Assembly: GCA_963573305.1 (NCBI GenBank)
Contig: OY754333.1
Span: 21,945,013 to 22,009,012, forward strand
Direction: 5' to 3'
From: Pyrrhosoma nymphula
Lineage: Eukaryota; Arthropoda; Insecta; Odonata; Coenagrionidae
DNA length: 64,000 nt
Shown: positions 55,801 through 64,000 of the stretch, one piece after another
Layout of the letters: every line of letters starts with the position of its first letter
Numbering within the stretch: the stretch's first letter is position 1
Program-made: the position numbers and the translations under genes
Notes under the pieces: generated by a model
Told to the model about the DNA's origin: nothing
Seen by the model: only the letters and a program-made list of their open reading frames with translations
Database searches by the model: none

Positions 55801-57720
55801 TGGAGTTAGATCAGTGGAAGATGAATGGGGAAGAGTGAAGAATGGAATTGTAGAAGCGACGAAAGCAACGGTGGGCGTAGTGAGTGCAACTAAAATTAGA
55901 AAACCGTGGATCACGAAGGAGATGATCAGGGAGATGTAGGAGAGAAGGAAATGGAAGAGCGTAAACTCAGAGCTAGGTAAGATAAAATACAGAGAATTAA
56001 ATAACAGACTTAGAAGAGAAACAAAGAAAGCAAGAGAGGCGTGGTGGAGAGAACAGATCGACGCGTTAGTGAAATACCAAAAAGAGGGAAGAGCAGATGC
56101 ATTATGTAGGAAAGTAAAGGAACTGACGGGTGGTAAAAAGGGAAGGGGATTCACAACGGTAAGAGACAAGACAGGAAAGGTGATCGTACAATCAAAATAG
56201 ATCCAGGAGAGGTGAAAGAATATTTTGAAGGGCTTTATTGTAAGGAAATAAGGCCCAAAACGTTAGGTATAGAAAGGGAAGACGACATCGAAAGTGATGC
56301 CATTGGACCAGGTATCCTAGATAGTGAAATCGAAAGAGCTCTACGAGACATGAAAAGGAATAAGGCGGTGGGAATAGATGACATACCTGCAGAGTTTTTA
56401 AAGAGCATGGGGAAGAACGGAAGAGGAAAACTTTTTGTGCTTATTCATAGGATTTATGAGGATGGAGTGTGGCCGGAAGACATTGCGAAGACTGTACTAA
56501 ATCCGATACCGAGGAAGAGTAAGGAAAAAATGAGCGAAGACTATGGGACAATAAACTTAATATCCCACGCGGCCGAAGAAATTCTAGGAATTATAAACAG
56601 AAGGCTAGAGAAAAAGGCTGACGAATAACTTGGTGACGACCAGTTTGGGTTTAGAAGAGGGACGGGAACGCGGGACGTTATGGGAGTGATTAGGACGTTA
56701 GCAGAATGAAATCTAGAATATGGACAGGATGTTTGTTTTGCGTTGTAGATTTTGAGGAGGAATTTGATAGAGTGGAAGAAATCAGGGATCGGTTGAAAGG
56801 ACAGACGTCTCATTCGAAATCTGTATATGAACCAGACGGTACAAGTTAGGGTAGCCGATGGACCAGCGGGATGGGCCGTGATAGGGCGGGGAGTGCAGCA
56901 GGGGTGCCCACTATCGCCGTTGCTTTTCAACGTGTATTCAGAAGAAATGGTAAGGGAGGCATGGGGGGAGGAGGAAGTAGGAATAAAGGTAGGAGGGGAT
57001 TTGATAAAGTCCGTGAGATTTGCGGATGATCAAGCATTGGTTTGTCAGTCAGCCAACGGGTCACAGTCAATGATAAATACGTTAGAGCTGCAGTGCGAGA
57101 GGTATGGGATAAAGATAAATCATAAGAAGACGGAATCGATGAGATTTTCTATTAGTCAGAAGTCCGGGCTATTCTAGAAAAGTGTGGGAGGTCACAAAAC
57201 GGGGCCACTCGAGCATTTACATATCTGGGTGGTATTTTGGAGGAGAATGGCTGCTGTGGTAGGGTAATAAGATGTAGAATTGCCGTGGCTAAGGAAGCAT
57301 TTTCGAAGAGAAGGGAATTGACGAGGTGGGGTCTGAGAAGAGACGTAAATAAAAGGCTGGTGATAACTCTAATATGCCCTGTATGGGTTGGAAACTTGGT
57401 AATTGCGAAGGTAAGATGTTCGTAGACTTGAGGCGTTTGAGATGTGGGTTTTAAGAAGGATGGAGAGGGTGAGCTGGGTGGCGAGGAAGACGAACGAGGA
57501 GGTATTGGATATGGTTGGAGAGGAGAGGAAGCTTGTGGCAGAGGTACGGAGAAGGCAGAAGAGATGGATGGAGGATGTTTTGAATAGGGAGGGCATGTTG
57601 AAGAGAGTGATAGAGGGGAGAACACTGGGGAAGCGTGGAAGAGGAAGGAAGAGGATAGGAATTCTGGACGAAATCAGACGAGGTAGAAGATATGAGAAAT
57701 GTTAGAGAGATCTAATGGCG
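55801..57720 (+). pseudogene. LINE-A reverse transcriptase and C-terminus
   Basis: Recognisable blocks in order: NKAVGIDDIPAEFLKSMGKN (56360), a stop after KKADE at 56626, LGDDQFGFRRGTGTRDV, VVDFEEEFDRVEE with the first catalytic Asp, and GRGVQQGCPLSPLLFNVYSE (56885). The second catalytic box SVRFADDQALV (57010) is intact. Then come YGIKINHKKTESMRF, KEAFSKRRELTRWGLRRDVN, LEAFEMWVLRRMERVSWVAR and KRGRGRKRIGILDEIRRG. The reverse transcriptase copies the element RNA at the nicked target. At least four stops or shifts inactivate it. Confidence 0.85.
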
Positions 57721-57850
57721 AGCCATTAATAGGAGGGAAAGTGAGACGATGCACCAGAATTTGGGATGTTAGTATAAGTATGTTCAAAAATCAACCAGTC
57801 AGCTGGTAGAATACTCTGATGAATGAATTAAAGTCTTTAAAGTTTCGGTT

Positions 57851-58201
57851 CCGTACCCCAGTGGCAAAAACATTATTGTTCCACCAAACATTATGTTAAC
57901 GCATGTTCCCCTTCCTGACCCTTGGTCACAGATTGCATTAACACTTATTGTTGAATATTACTTTCAGTCACTGCATCATATATTGTTGCATTTTGTATTA
58001 TTTTGGCACCTTCGGCCTGTGATTTGCTTTATCTGAATGATGGTAAATGTCATTCCATTCGTATTCAGGCTCATTTCATTTGAGTATTCCGAAAAATGGA
58101 ATAAAAATGAAATAAAGGGGGTTTACCACCTTATGTTTTTAAATGGTGCAAATTTCATGAGTATAGGTCCAATAATATTTTTTTTATTTTTAAACTTTTG
58201 C
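57851..58201. other. Spacer
   Basis: No feature recognised apart from A/T-rich sequence. Confidence 0.4.
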
Positions 58202-58236
58202 CGACGTTTCGGATGTTTATTCTTCCATCTTCTGAG
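58202..58236 (-). ncRNA. Hammerhead-like motif downstream of Penelope-like remnant
   Basis: The minus strand reads GCT-CAGAAGA-T-GGA-loop-TCC-GAAAC-GTC-GGC. Stem I (GCT with GGC) and a 3-bp stem II can form. GAAAC-GTC is the standard core and cleavage triplet with a near-absent stem III. The first strand has CAGAAGA for CUGAAGA, a change that should impair catalysis. It lies about 230 bp downstream of the GIY-YIG frame on the same strand. Confidence 0.5.
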
Positions 58237-58469
58237 CTATAAATAATGATGTATGATGTTAAATGATTTACAGTTCTGTTTTGGTTGCATAATTGTAAAT
58301 TTACAGACATTAAATATAAAAATACATAGACATAGACATTCAAGATTGTTACCTTTAAAGTTTGGTGCTGTTTTTATTTATTTACAATTTTAATTTGGTT
58401 GCTTGGATATATTTCTTTGTTGAAAAGTTGTGTCATTTATTAAATTATGATAAATTTTGCAAAGAAAAG

Positions 58470-58830
58470 TTATGTCTGTTCTTTTATTGCAACTTTTTTA
58501 TTTATGGATATATGGTACATTTCTTTGAATAATCTATTTGATAATTTTGGTTCTGAGTCTATAATTTTGGCTTCTTCGAAATTAAATGAGTGACTATTTG
58601 TAATTGCATGATTTGCTAATGCACAAAGTTGAACTTTAGTCTTAATTGATGCTTTATGTTGCGAGATCCTATTTTTTTTTAATATTGAGATGTTTGGCCT
58701 ATGTAGCTACTGTCACAGTCTTTACATGGAATAGAATAAATTATATTGCTTCTTAGCTGTATAGGGGTATCTGACTTAAGTTTTGAATATACGAGTCTAT
58801 GCTGCGTTTTATGGTTTTTATGTGCTATTT
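58470..58830 (-). pseudogene. Penelope-like element GIY-YIG endonuclease, frameshifted
   Basis: The minus strand reads RLVYSKLKSDTPIQLRSN, then IIYSIPCKDCDSSYIGQTSQ. After a frameshift in an A-run near 58680 it reads RISQHKASIKTKVQLCALAN, HAITNSHSFNFEEAKIIDSE and NRLFKEMYHISIN, ending at a stop at 58470. IPCxxCxxxYIGQT, the Arg-containing helix, ALAxHxxxxxHxFxFxxAKII and an E-bearing helix are the order seen in GIY-YIG domains fused to Penelope-like reverse transcriptases; the Cys pair before YIGQT is typical of that group. The domain nicks DNA for integration. No reverse transcriptase is recognised upstream (58850 onward), so the element is truncated. Confidence 0.85.
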
Positions 58831-58854
58831 TATAAATTGTTTTTTCTTATGTTT

Positions 58855-59089
58855 TTTTACTTCTTAGCGAATTACTGCCGTAGTTGAAATCAAGATGTGT
58901 TACTTAATAGAAATGGTGTTTATTAAAAATTTATTCGAGGGATGATCTGCATATTTTGTACCTTAAATTAGGTTTTCTATAAGTAACGCATTTCATGTGT
59001 GGGTGCGTGATTTTTTAAACCACACGAACAAACATGTAGAATTTAGTAAATGTTTTGACTCATACTACCGTGGCTTAACCTTCTTAGAT
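58855..59089 (-). repeat. Family M8 repeat, partial
   Basis: Same orientation as 31498-32055. Landmarks are GCGAATTACTGCCGTAGTTG, AAGTAACGCATTTCATGTG, AAATGTTTTGACTCATACTA and the end GTGGCTTAACCTTCTTAG. Its first half is missing and the Penelope-like remnant lies there. Confidence 0.6.
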
Positions 59090-59380
59090 CAAAAATACCA
59101 AAAATCGGAGACTATTTTTAAGCTCCATTTCTTCTGCGATTTTGGACACCAATTCCGGCTAACGAATTTTTCCATTGCGTCTGTATTTTAGGCTACCTTA
59201 TCCGGCTTGAGTATTTCGAATTAATTTAAGACAGTAAAATTTATGAAGCACTGAGAGAATATTGGCAAATATAATTGTGAAGATCATTTTTCTAAAGCTT
59301 CGACTCAACCGACCAACTTCACCAACTGAGGACAAATTATTTTCCATAAAACTATGTATTAATATATGTATTGAAATTTA
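59090..59380. other. Spacer
   Basis: No feature recognised. Confidence 0.4.
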
Positions 59381-59585
59381 ATGATAATAATAATGTCATC
59401 TTTATTTCTTGAGTGAGTTTAGGTCTTTAAAGACCTCTCTTACAATTTTCCCAATTAACTTACAAAACACACATTGACACCCATGCACTGAGTGGAGAAA
59501 ACCCCACTCAGGCGGGACTCGAACCCGCGACCTTGGGATTAGCAGGGGGATTCGGATTAGCAATTGATAGGTCTTATCGTGAGCC
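59381..59585 (-). mobile_element. tRNA-headed SINE with (ATT)n tail
   Basis: On the minus strand CTAATCCCAAGGTCGCGGGT, TCGAGTCCCGCCTGAGTGGG holds a clear box B (GGTTCGAGTCC) and a T arm. The upstream box A is degraded. A body of about 110 bp (TCTCCACTCAGTGCATGGGT..) ends in ATTATTATT. It is a tRNA-derived SINE and differs from the units at 18.4 and 18.9 kb. No target duplication is clear. Confidence 0.7.
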
Positions 59586-60149
59586 ATCTTGAGTTCATGA
59601 TCGTAATCATGACCAGTTTTACTGGTTGTTTAATAAAACGTGTTTTAAAATTTTTGTCCCGCTTGCTTATAACATTGAAATTTGCGCAATTTATCATTAC
59701 GACTCGATGTGAAATTTTTAAAAACTCGATTCTGAAGCCATGTGAATCATCTTATTTCCGCGTTGACAGCGGTTTCTAGATAGACCACATATCACTGATA
59801 AGTTGTGAGAGGAAATGAGACACTGGTAACGGATGCCAAAGAAGTGTTTCTTTTTCCTGGGTCAGTGAGGGAAACCACATAGAGAAGGATACTAAGGCGG
59901 CTTGGTGAAATGGAATGAAATCATCTCAGCCACAGGAAATTTAATAAAGTATGAAATTTAATTTGCTAAAGTTGTGATCATTTTTCCCGTTCCAGCGTTT
60001 TGGTCCCAGAGTGCTTTTAGCTTCGTCTTTACGCCGATACGTCCACTTTAAGACACTTCCATCGCAATTTATTTGGTCGAAACAAATTCTTGATTCCAAC
60101 ATTTTGTTTTCAGTGTTAAAGGAAGAAATGATTTCATTAATTAAGAGCC
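59586..60149. other. No supported gene
   Basis: AT-rich DNA without recognised features. Confidence 0.4.
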
Positions 60150-60630
60150 TTAGCTATTAGAAAGCAATATTAAGATTTAAAATATGGAAATAATTATACG
60201 ATAATACTCATATACAGCCTTATGAGCCGCCGGCTGCGCCTTTTTTTTAACAAACGAATTTGCACTTCAACAATTGCAATAATTTGCTAATTGCTATAAC
60301 GATATGATGAAAAGGTATCAACATTTTTTATGTATTCAGTTCCCTGGGAGTTTTCCCTCCCTTTTAGACAGTATTTTTTACGAAAATAGCGTTCATATTA
60401 GATAGAAAATAATTATTTTCCCTATTTTAACACGTTCTTGTCCATAACACCATGAAGTTTCAATTTCAATATGAGAATAAATTTGCGTGGAAAGGTTTAC
60501 CACAATTTGAATTAGCCCTCCCGTTAACTTGATGGTAGGTATCTGAGAGTTCGGGTTTCGTATATGACATCAGATAGTGGGTTAGTTGACGTGAGCATTA
60601 TCGAGGGGAGAACGTTTTAACTTGTGTTTT
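60150..60630 (+). repeat. Family M8 repeat, diverged copy
   Basis: Same orientation as 40501-41066. Landmarks are TACAGCCTTATGAGCCGCCG, TTGCAATAATTTGCTAATTG, CCATAACACCATGAAGTTTC and GGGGAGAACGTTTTAACTTG. The limits are approximate. Confidence 0.5.
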
Positions 60631-61479
60631 CGAACCGATAAAATATTCAACCAAATATTATAAAACCCGGATCAATTGTGTTCACATGCAATTTTTCAAA
60701 TTTACGTTCATTTAATCACATTTAATAAAAAATTAACTTGGCAACATACCTCTCATTGTGAGAAGGGATGGTTAACGCTTAACCGTTGTCTGTTTCATAA
60801 AATTAACATTCAAAGGCGTATTGTTTACGATTGGTTGAGTTTCGTAGCATTTAAAAGTATCTAGTACAAAATTTATTTCTGTTATGTGGAACTCGGTCCA
60901 ACCCATCGGGATGCTCAGTTATGTCCCAAAGCGAAGCTCTTGACCGCCTTGATTTATATTAATCACATCTGATTTTGATGTGCTCGGGAATAGCTCGTTC
61001 TTGGGCTCTCGGCCAAAACGATTGGATGGTTTTCTAAGGCGTTTCCTTGCGTAACCTCTGATGTCAGCAGGGGTTCGGTTTAGGGAAAAGTACACGTGTA
61101 CCTAAATGGAATAAAATCTTTCGTCATCAGCAATAGTCATCAATCATGGAATTGTTTGGGTACAACCCCCTACGCCTGATGCATCTATCTGCTAACATCG
61201 TTAAACCGCGATATATCTTCGTTTTAAGGTTTGCTGTCATTTGTTCAATGCTGTTCATCCGGTATTTATCCCTTTGGTCCTTTCCGTTCTCCTTACTATT
61301 CACATCTGGCTTGATCTATGCATGGAGCACGTGTCTCTTCATTTGTTCGACCAAATATATTCTTCTCTCTCCATCATGTAAGTATTGTTTTATTCCTTGA
61401 GTACTTAACGGAGAGTTTTGGGCGATTTTACTCAACAAAAATTACTTGAACTATAAAATGTTTTGTGCCTTTGTAGAAT
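60631..61479. other. No supported gene
   Basis: An 84-residue hydrophobic frame at 61146-61400 ends shortly after a GTAAGT donor-like site. Without an acceptor or any homology I do not call an exon. Confidence 0.35.
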
Positions 61480-61670
61480 GCTTGTGAAAGATTGGAGGAC
61501 ATATGATGACGAGGTCATAAGGCGTGCGAATGCTTGAGGAAAATCGTGTGTAGTATTTGGAGAAGGTATATCAAGGAATGAGTTTTTTGTCTAAGGAAGC
61601 AAAAATTGCCGTTTACAAAAGTGTACTCCATCCCACTTTGAAGCCAATTAAGTATTACGTCGGATGATTT
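61480..61670 (+). pseudogene. LINE-C reverse transcriptase fragment
   Basis: With frame changes the plus strand reads GEGISRNEFF-like sequence, then LSKEAKIAVYKSVLHPTLK. This is the block also seen at 1985-2215. It is short and broken, and is too small to assign to a clade. Confidence 0.55.
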
Positions 61671-61830
61671 TCGACACTTTTGGACCCCCCCCCCCTCTCT
61701 TTTCTTCATATGTAAAACAATGTAAGATTTCATGAACTACGTACTCCCCCTACCTTCCCAATCTTACGTAAGTTAAAGAATGTATGCCAGTGATCTTTCA
61801 GGGTTTACACCGGGTATTTAGTTCCATGGC

Positions 61831-61862
61831 GGCCAACGTTTCGACGCTCGAGTCGTCCTCAG
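61831..61862 (-). ncRNA. Hammerhead-like motif, left arm (best-formed)
   Basis: The minus strand reads GCC-CTGAGGA-C-GAC-loop-GTC-GAAAC-GTT-GGC. Stem I (GCC with GGC), both core strands (CUGANGA and GAAA) and a 3-bp stem II with TCGAGC loop are all present. Stem III is reduced to the self-complementary ACGT, with U as the cleavage-site base. There is one extra base between CUGANGA and stem II. Confidence 0.55.
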
Positions 61863-62122
61863 GGCAGAGGCCTTGACTAGAGGTGGAAGTCAATACATAC
61901 CCACGGGCAGGTCAGGTCCGAAATTTTGGGGGAATGTTAAAAAAACGATACTTCAACCGTGACTCCGGTTACAACCTGAGTCACACTTGGAAACACATCC
62001 TCAAGATAATGGGAGAGTCAAGACCACCAGATGATGCCTAACATCCCCGCCAAAATTTCGGACCTGACTTGCCCGTGGGTATGTATTGACTTCCACCTCT
62101 AGTCAAGCCACTCACCTCTGCC

Positions 62123-62153
62123 CTGAGGACGACTCGAGCGTCGTAACGTTGGC
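62123..62153 (+). ncRNA. Hammerhead-like motif, right arm (mutated)
   Basis: Same as the left-arm motif except that GTCGAAACGTT is GTCGTAACGTT, so the GAAA core strand is broken. Confidence 0.4.
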
Positions 62154-62204
62154 TGCCATGGAACTAAATACCCGGTGTAAACCTCGAAAGATCACTGGCA
62201 TACA

Positions 62205-63141
62205 TCTTCGCCGGGAAAGCCTGAAATTCTTAAAGAAAACAATTTTTCAAGGATGCGCATAGATTTAATTTTAGATTTTCGATGTTTTTAAAAATTAATT
62301 GAAATTATGCACACAATCAGGAGATACGAAGAATAAGCCAGGAAATGCTGTGGGATATTGTTAGTGCTCACCACGTGAAATATAAGAATGGAGTCTATTT
62401 CCAGAGGGATTTGAAACTTACTATAGCATGTCCCTTCGGCGCGCTAGTATTTATGCGGTATTTTAACCTTGGCCCCTTTAACAAGCACTGCTTATTTTAC
62501 TTTTCGGTACTTAAACTGGATATATACTTACTCTTTTAGAAACCTTTCTTTAAGGGAAACTACACAATACTTGAAGCACTAAAAACTACGTTCTTTTGCA
62601 CGACGATTATGAATTATTACGACGATTATACTTGATACGACCTCATTAGTAAATATAATCTTGCGTAAGATGATTTCGGACCCCCACCCATCTACCTAAG
62701 ACAAGTTAATAACAATGAATAAGGGAAATAATTGCAATGTCCCCAAATTCCCTTCCTGTCTTTATTGTCTGTAAACAATACATTAATTTGTATTTAAACA
62801 GTACAGTATTAAGGATTTTTAATTGCGTTTACCACTATATTTGCATATATTTTAAATTATAATTTTAAGCTTGAATTGTTTATTTTATTTTAGCTCATAA
62901 AATGCTAGTGGTCAAACATATTTTTCAATATTTATCCATGCCGTCTTCTTCATTCTTACTCCGTCATCTCCGTCTTCTTCCTCGTCTACGCCTGGGATTC
63001 TTCCTCCAGATTCATTTTTTCTTTCCCAATAACTCCTTCTTTTCCGCCAATTTGTCATCTTAGCCCTTCTTCCCCTCGCTGCTGAGCTTCTTAAAACAAT
63101 GTAAGATGAGCTGAACCCCTTACCCTCCCTAAAACGTCTTA
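62205..63141. other. AT-rich DNA, no gene
   Basis: No supported feature. Confidence 0.4.
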
Positions 63142-64000
63142 CTAGGGATTGGAAATTTAAATCCAGAATCGATTTTCGATTAATCGAATTTCGATTTTGG
63201 TTTTTAAAATCGATTATCTAAAAATTCGATTTTTTGCCCAAAATAATCGAAAAATCGAAATCGATATTTATACATAGTAAAGTAATTGTCTGCTGAAATA
63301 CGGATGTGCTGTTGTAACAAAATGCAAAATATGGGTTAATGGAAGCACTAGGGATAAGAACCGAATACAGTTAAATTTATTAATACAATATATTATTTTA
63401 ATGATATTAATAAGATATACAGGGAAGTATTAATCCATAACAGATACTTATAAACACATAGGTAATATAACAAGCAAATTACATATAGTTTAGTAGCAAT
63501 AAGAATTGTATATTGAAAAGTGGGCATACCACAAAATGAAAAACAGAATTTTATTTATTTCTTGTTTGCAAAGCCGTGGAACCAGAGTTCCTCTGGGATG
63601 GACCTTAAGAAAACTAACAAATTTAAATGTTCTGCGGATAATCGATTTCGCACCTGAGTTGCAATTAACCCGGCGTGAGAAAATAGTCGCTCACACGGAA
63701 CTGTAGAGGCAACTATAGATCAAATCCTGCTGGCTAGTTTGTATACGTGGGGATATTCTCCCTTAATCTCCTTCCAAGCTTGTAGTGGATTGGAGTTGGA
63801 CTTGCGGTCGACTGGAGGGCGGTTTACGAACTGGCGCAGCTCGATTGGTAAAATTCAAACGCTAGCTTTAGCTAGCAAGCTAAAAATCGACAATCGATCG
63901 GCTAGAATCGATTTTGATCGGTTTTTCAAAACAGAAAGTCGACTTCGATTAAATCGAAATTCGGAGTATGATAATCGATTTTCGATTAAAATCGAAATCG
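63142..64000 (-). mobile_element. hAT element, cut by the window edge
   Basis: The left side starts near CTAGGGATTGGAAATTTAAA followed by dense AATCGATTTTCGATTAATCG motifs; similar AATCGA-rich sequence closes the window at 63890-64000. Between them lies a transposase C-terminus on the minus strand. The far end and the target duplication cannot be seen. Confidence 0.65.
63555..63806 (-). pseudogene. hAT transposase C-terminal dimerisation domain, one stop
   Basis: The minus strand reads NPLQAWKEIKGEYPHVYKLA, SRI, a TGA, then STVPCERLFSHAGLIATQVR, NRLSAEHLNLLVFLRS and IPEELW to a stop at 63555. NPLxxWKxxxxxYPxLxxLAxxxLxIxATSVPxERxFSxAGxI..RxxLxxxxxxxLxFL is the hAT C-terminal dimerisation domain. 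One frame holds throughout, broken only by the TGA. The catalytic RNase H-fold part upstream is not in the window or is lost. The intact protein would pair as a multimer to cut hAT ends. Confidence 0.85.

Larger units (their letters stand above)
53765..57850 (+). mobile_element. LINE-A, near full-length but decayed
   Basis: It starts TGGACTACAACCTTGTCGTG, a 5' end I associate with this LINE type, and runs through an APE-like endonuclease, a reverse transcriptase and a 3' UTR ending CAGCTGGTAGAATACTCTGA. A second LINE is inserted at 54232-55115. Fragments of the same family lie at 14.5, 27.2, 37.0, 37.3, 39.4, 44.2 and 51.5 kb. The clade is uncertain. These proteins are often auto-annotated as craniofacial development protein 2-like because of shared endonuclease sequence. 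Confidence 0.85.
61781..62204. repeat. Long inverted repeat, about 160-bp arms
   Basis: The left arm 61781-61939 (TGTATGCCAGTGATCTTTCA..) and the right arm 62039-62204 are reverse complements with scattered differences and small indels. The spacer is about 100 bp (61940-62038). Each arm carries the same hammerhead-like motif, pointing outward in opposite directions. Confidence 0.85.

Noticed and set aside
56541..57625. Minus-strand frames of 129 and 157 residues
   Set aside because: They are complements of the LINE-A reverse transcriptase, whose purine-rich coding strand leaves the other strand open.
61146..61400. 84-residue hydrophobic frame ending near GTAAGT
   Set aside because: It could be a signal-anchor exon, but AT-rich DNA often gives hydrophobic frames. 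There is no acceptor, partner exon or homology.

Overview
The window looks like repeat-dense, AT-rich nuclear DNA from a eukaryote, most likely an arthropod. I base that on the mix of elements: APE-endonuclease LINEs, an RNase H-bearing I/R1-like LINE, a BEL/Pao gag, mariner and hAT transposons, TTA-target MITEs, a Penelope-like element, and SINEs with tRNA and 5S rRNA heads. The species cannot be read from the sequence. I found no intact host protein-coding gene, no functional tRNA or rRNA gene and no prokaryotic-style operon. Every coding signal I recognise belongs to a mobile element, and nearly all are broken.

Layout. 1-12 kb: AT-rich DNA with a member of a dispersed 0.56-kb repeat, a LINE fragment, a 1.56-kb TIR element, a MITE, a decayed 90-bp tandem array and a decayed Jockey/CR1-like LINE 3' end. 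12-16 kb: LINE remains, including a 5'-truncated LINE with an open RNase H ORF and a 12-bp target duplication. 16-22.5 kb: a TTA-flanked MITE, two copies of a tRNA-like SINE unit, a cluster of long palindromes in (TA)n, a 1.6-kb hAT element with an 8-bp target duplication and a BED-finger remnant, and another TTA MITE. 22.5-31 kb: mostly unrecognised AT-rich DNA, one LINE-A fragment, two MITEs and a 92-bp-arm palindrome. 31.3-33.3 kb: a hAT-type element with a perfect 8-bp duplication that holds other repeats. 35-41 kb: two abutting MITEs, BEL/Pao gag, a deleted mariner and LINE-A pieces. 44-51 kb: a LINE-A fragment, a 5S-headed SINE, an inverted repeat, a 220-bp tandem repeat and a second hAT-type copy. 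53.7-57.9 kb: the longest element, an APE-EN/RT LINE split by the RNase H LINE. 58-64 kb: a Penelope-like GIY-YIG remnant with a ribozyme-like motif, a tRNA-headed SINE, an inverted repeat carrying the same type of motif, and the end of a hAT element with its dimerisation domain.

Two stories tie the window together. First, motifs of the form CUGANGA-stem II-GAAA-(short self-complementary stem III) recur at five loci, four of them inside long inverted repeats and one just downstream of a Penelope-like GIY-YIG domain. This fits inverted pseudo-LTRs of Penelope-like elements carrying minimal hammerhead ribozymes. Second, the 5S-headed SINE at 45.5 kb ends in the same 3' tail as the RNase H LINEs at 13.8 and 55.1 kb, which pairs a non-autonomous element with its probable enzyme source within one window.
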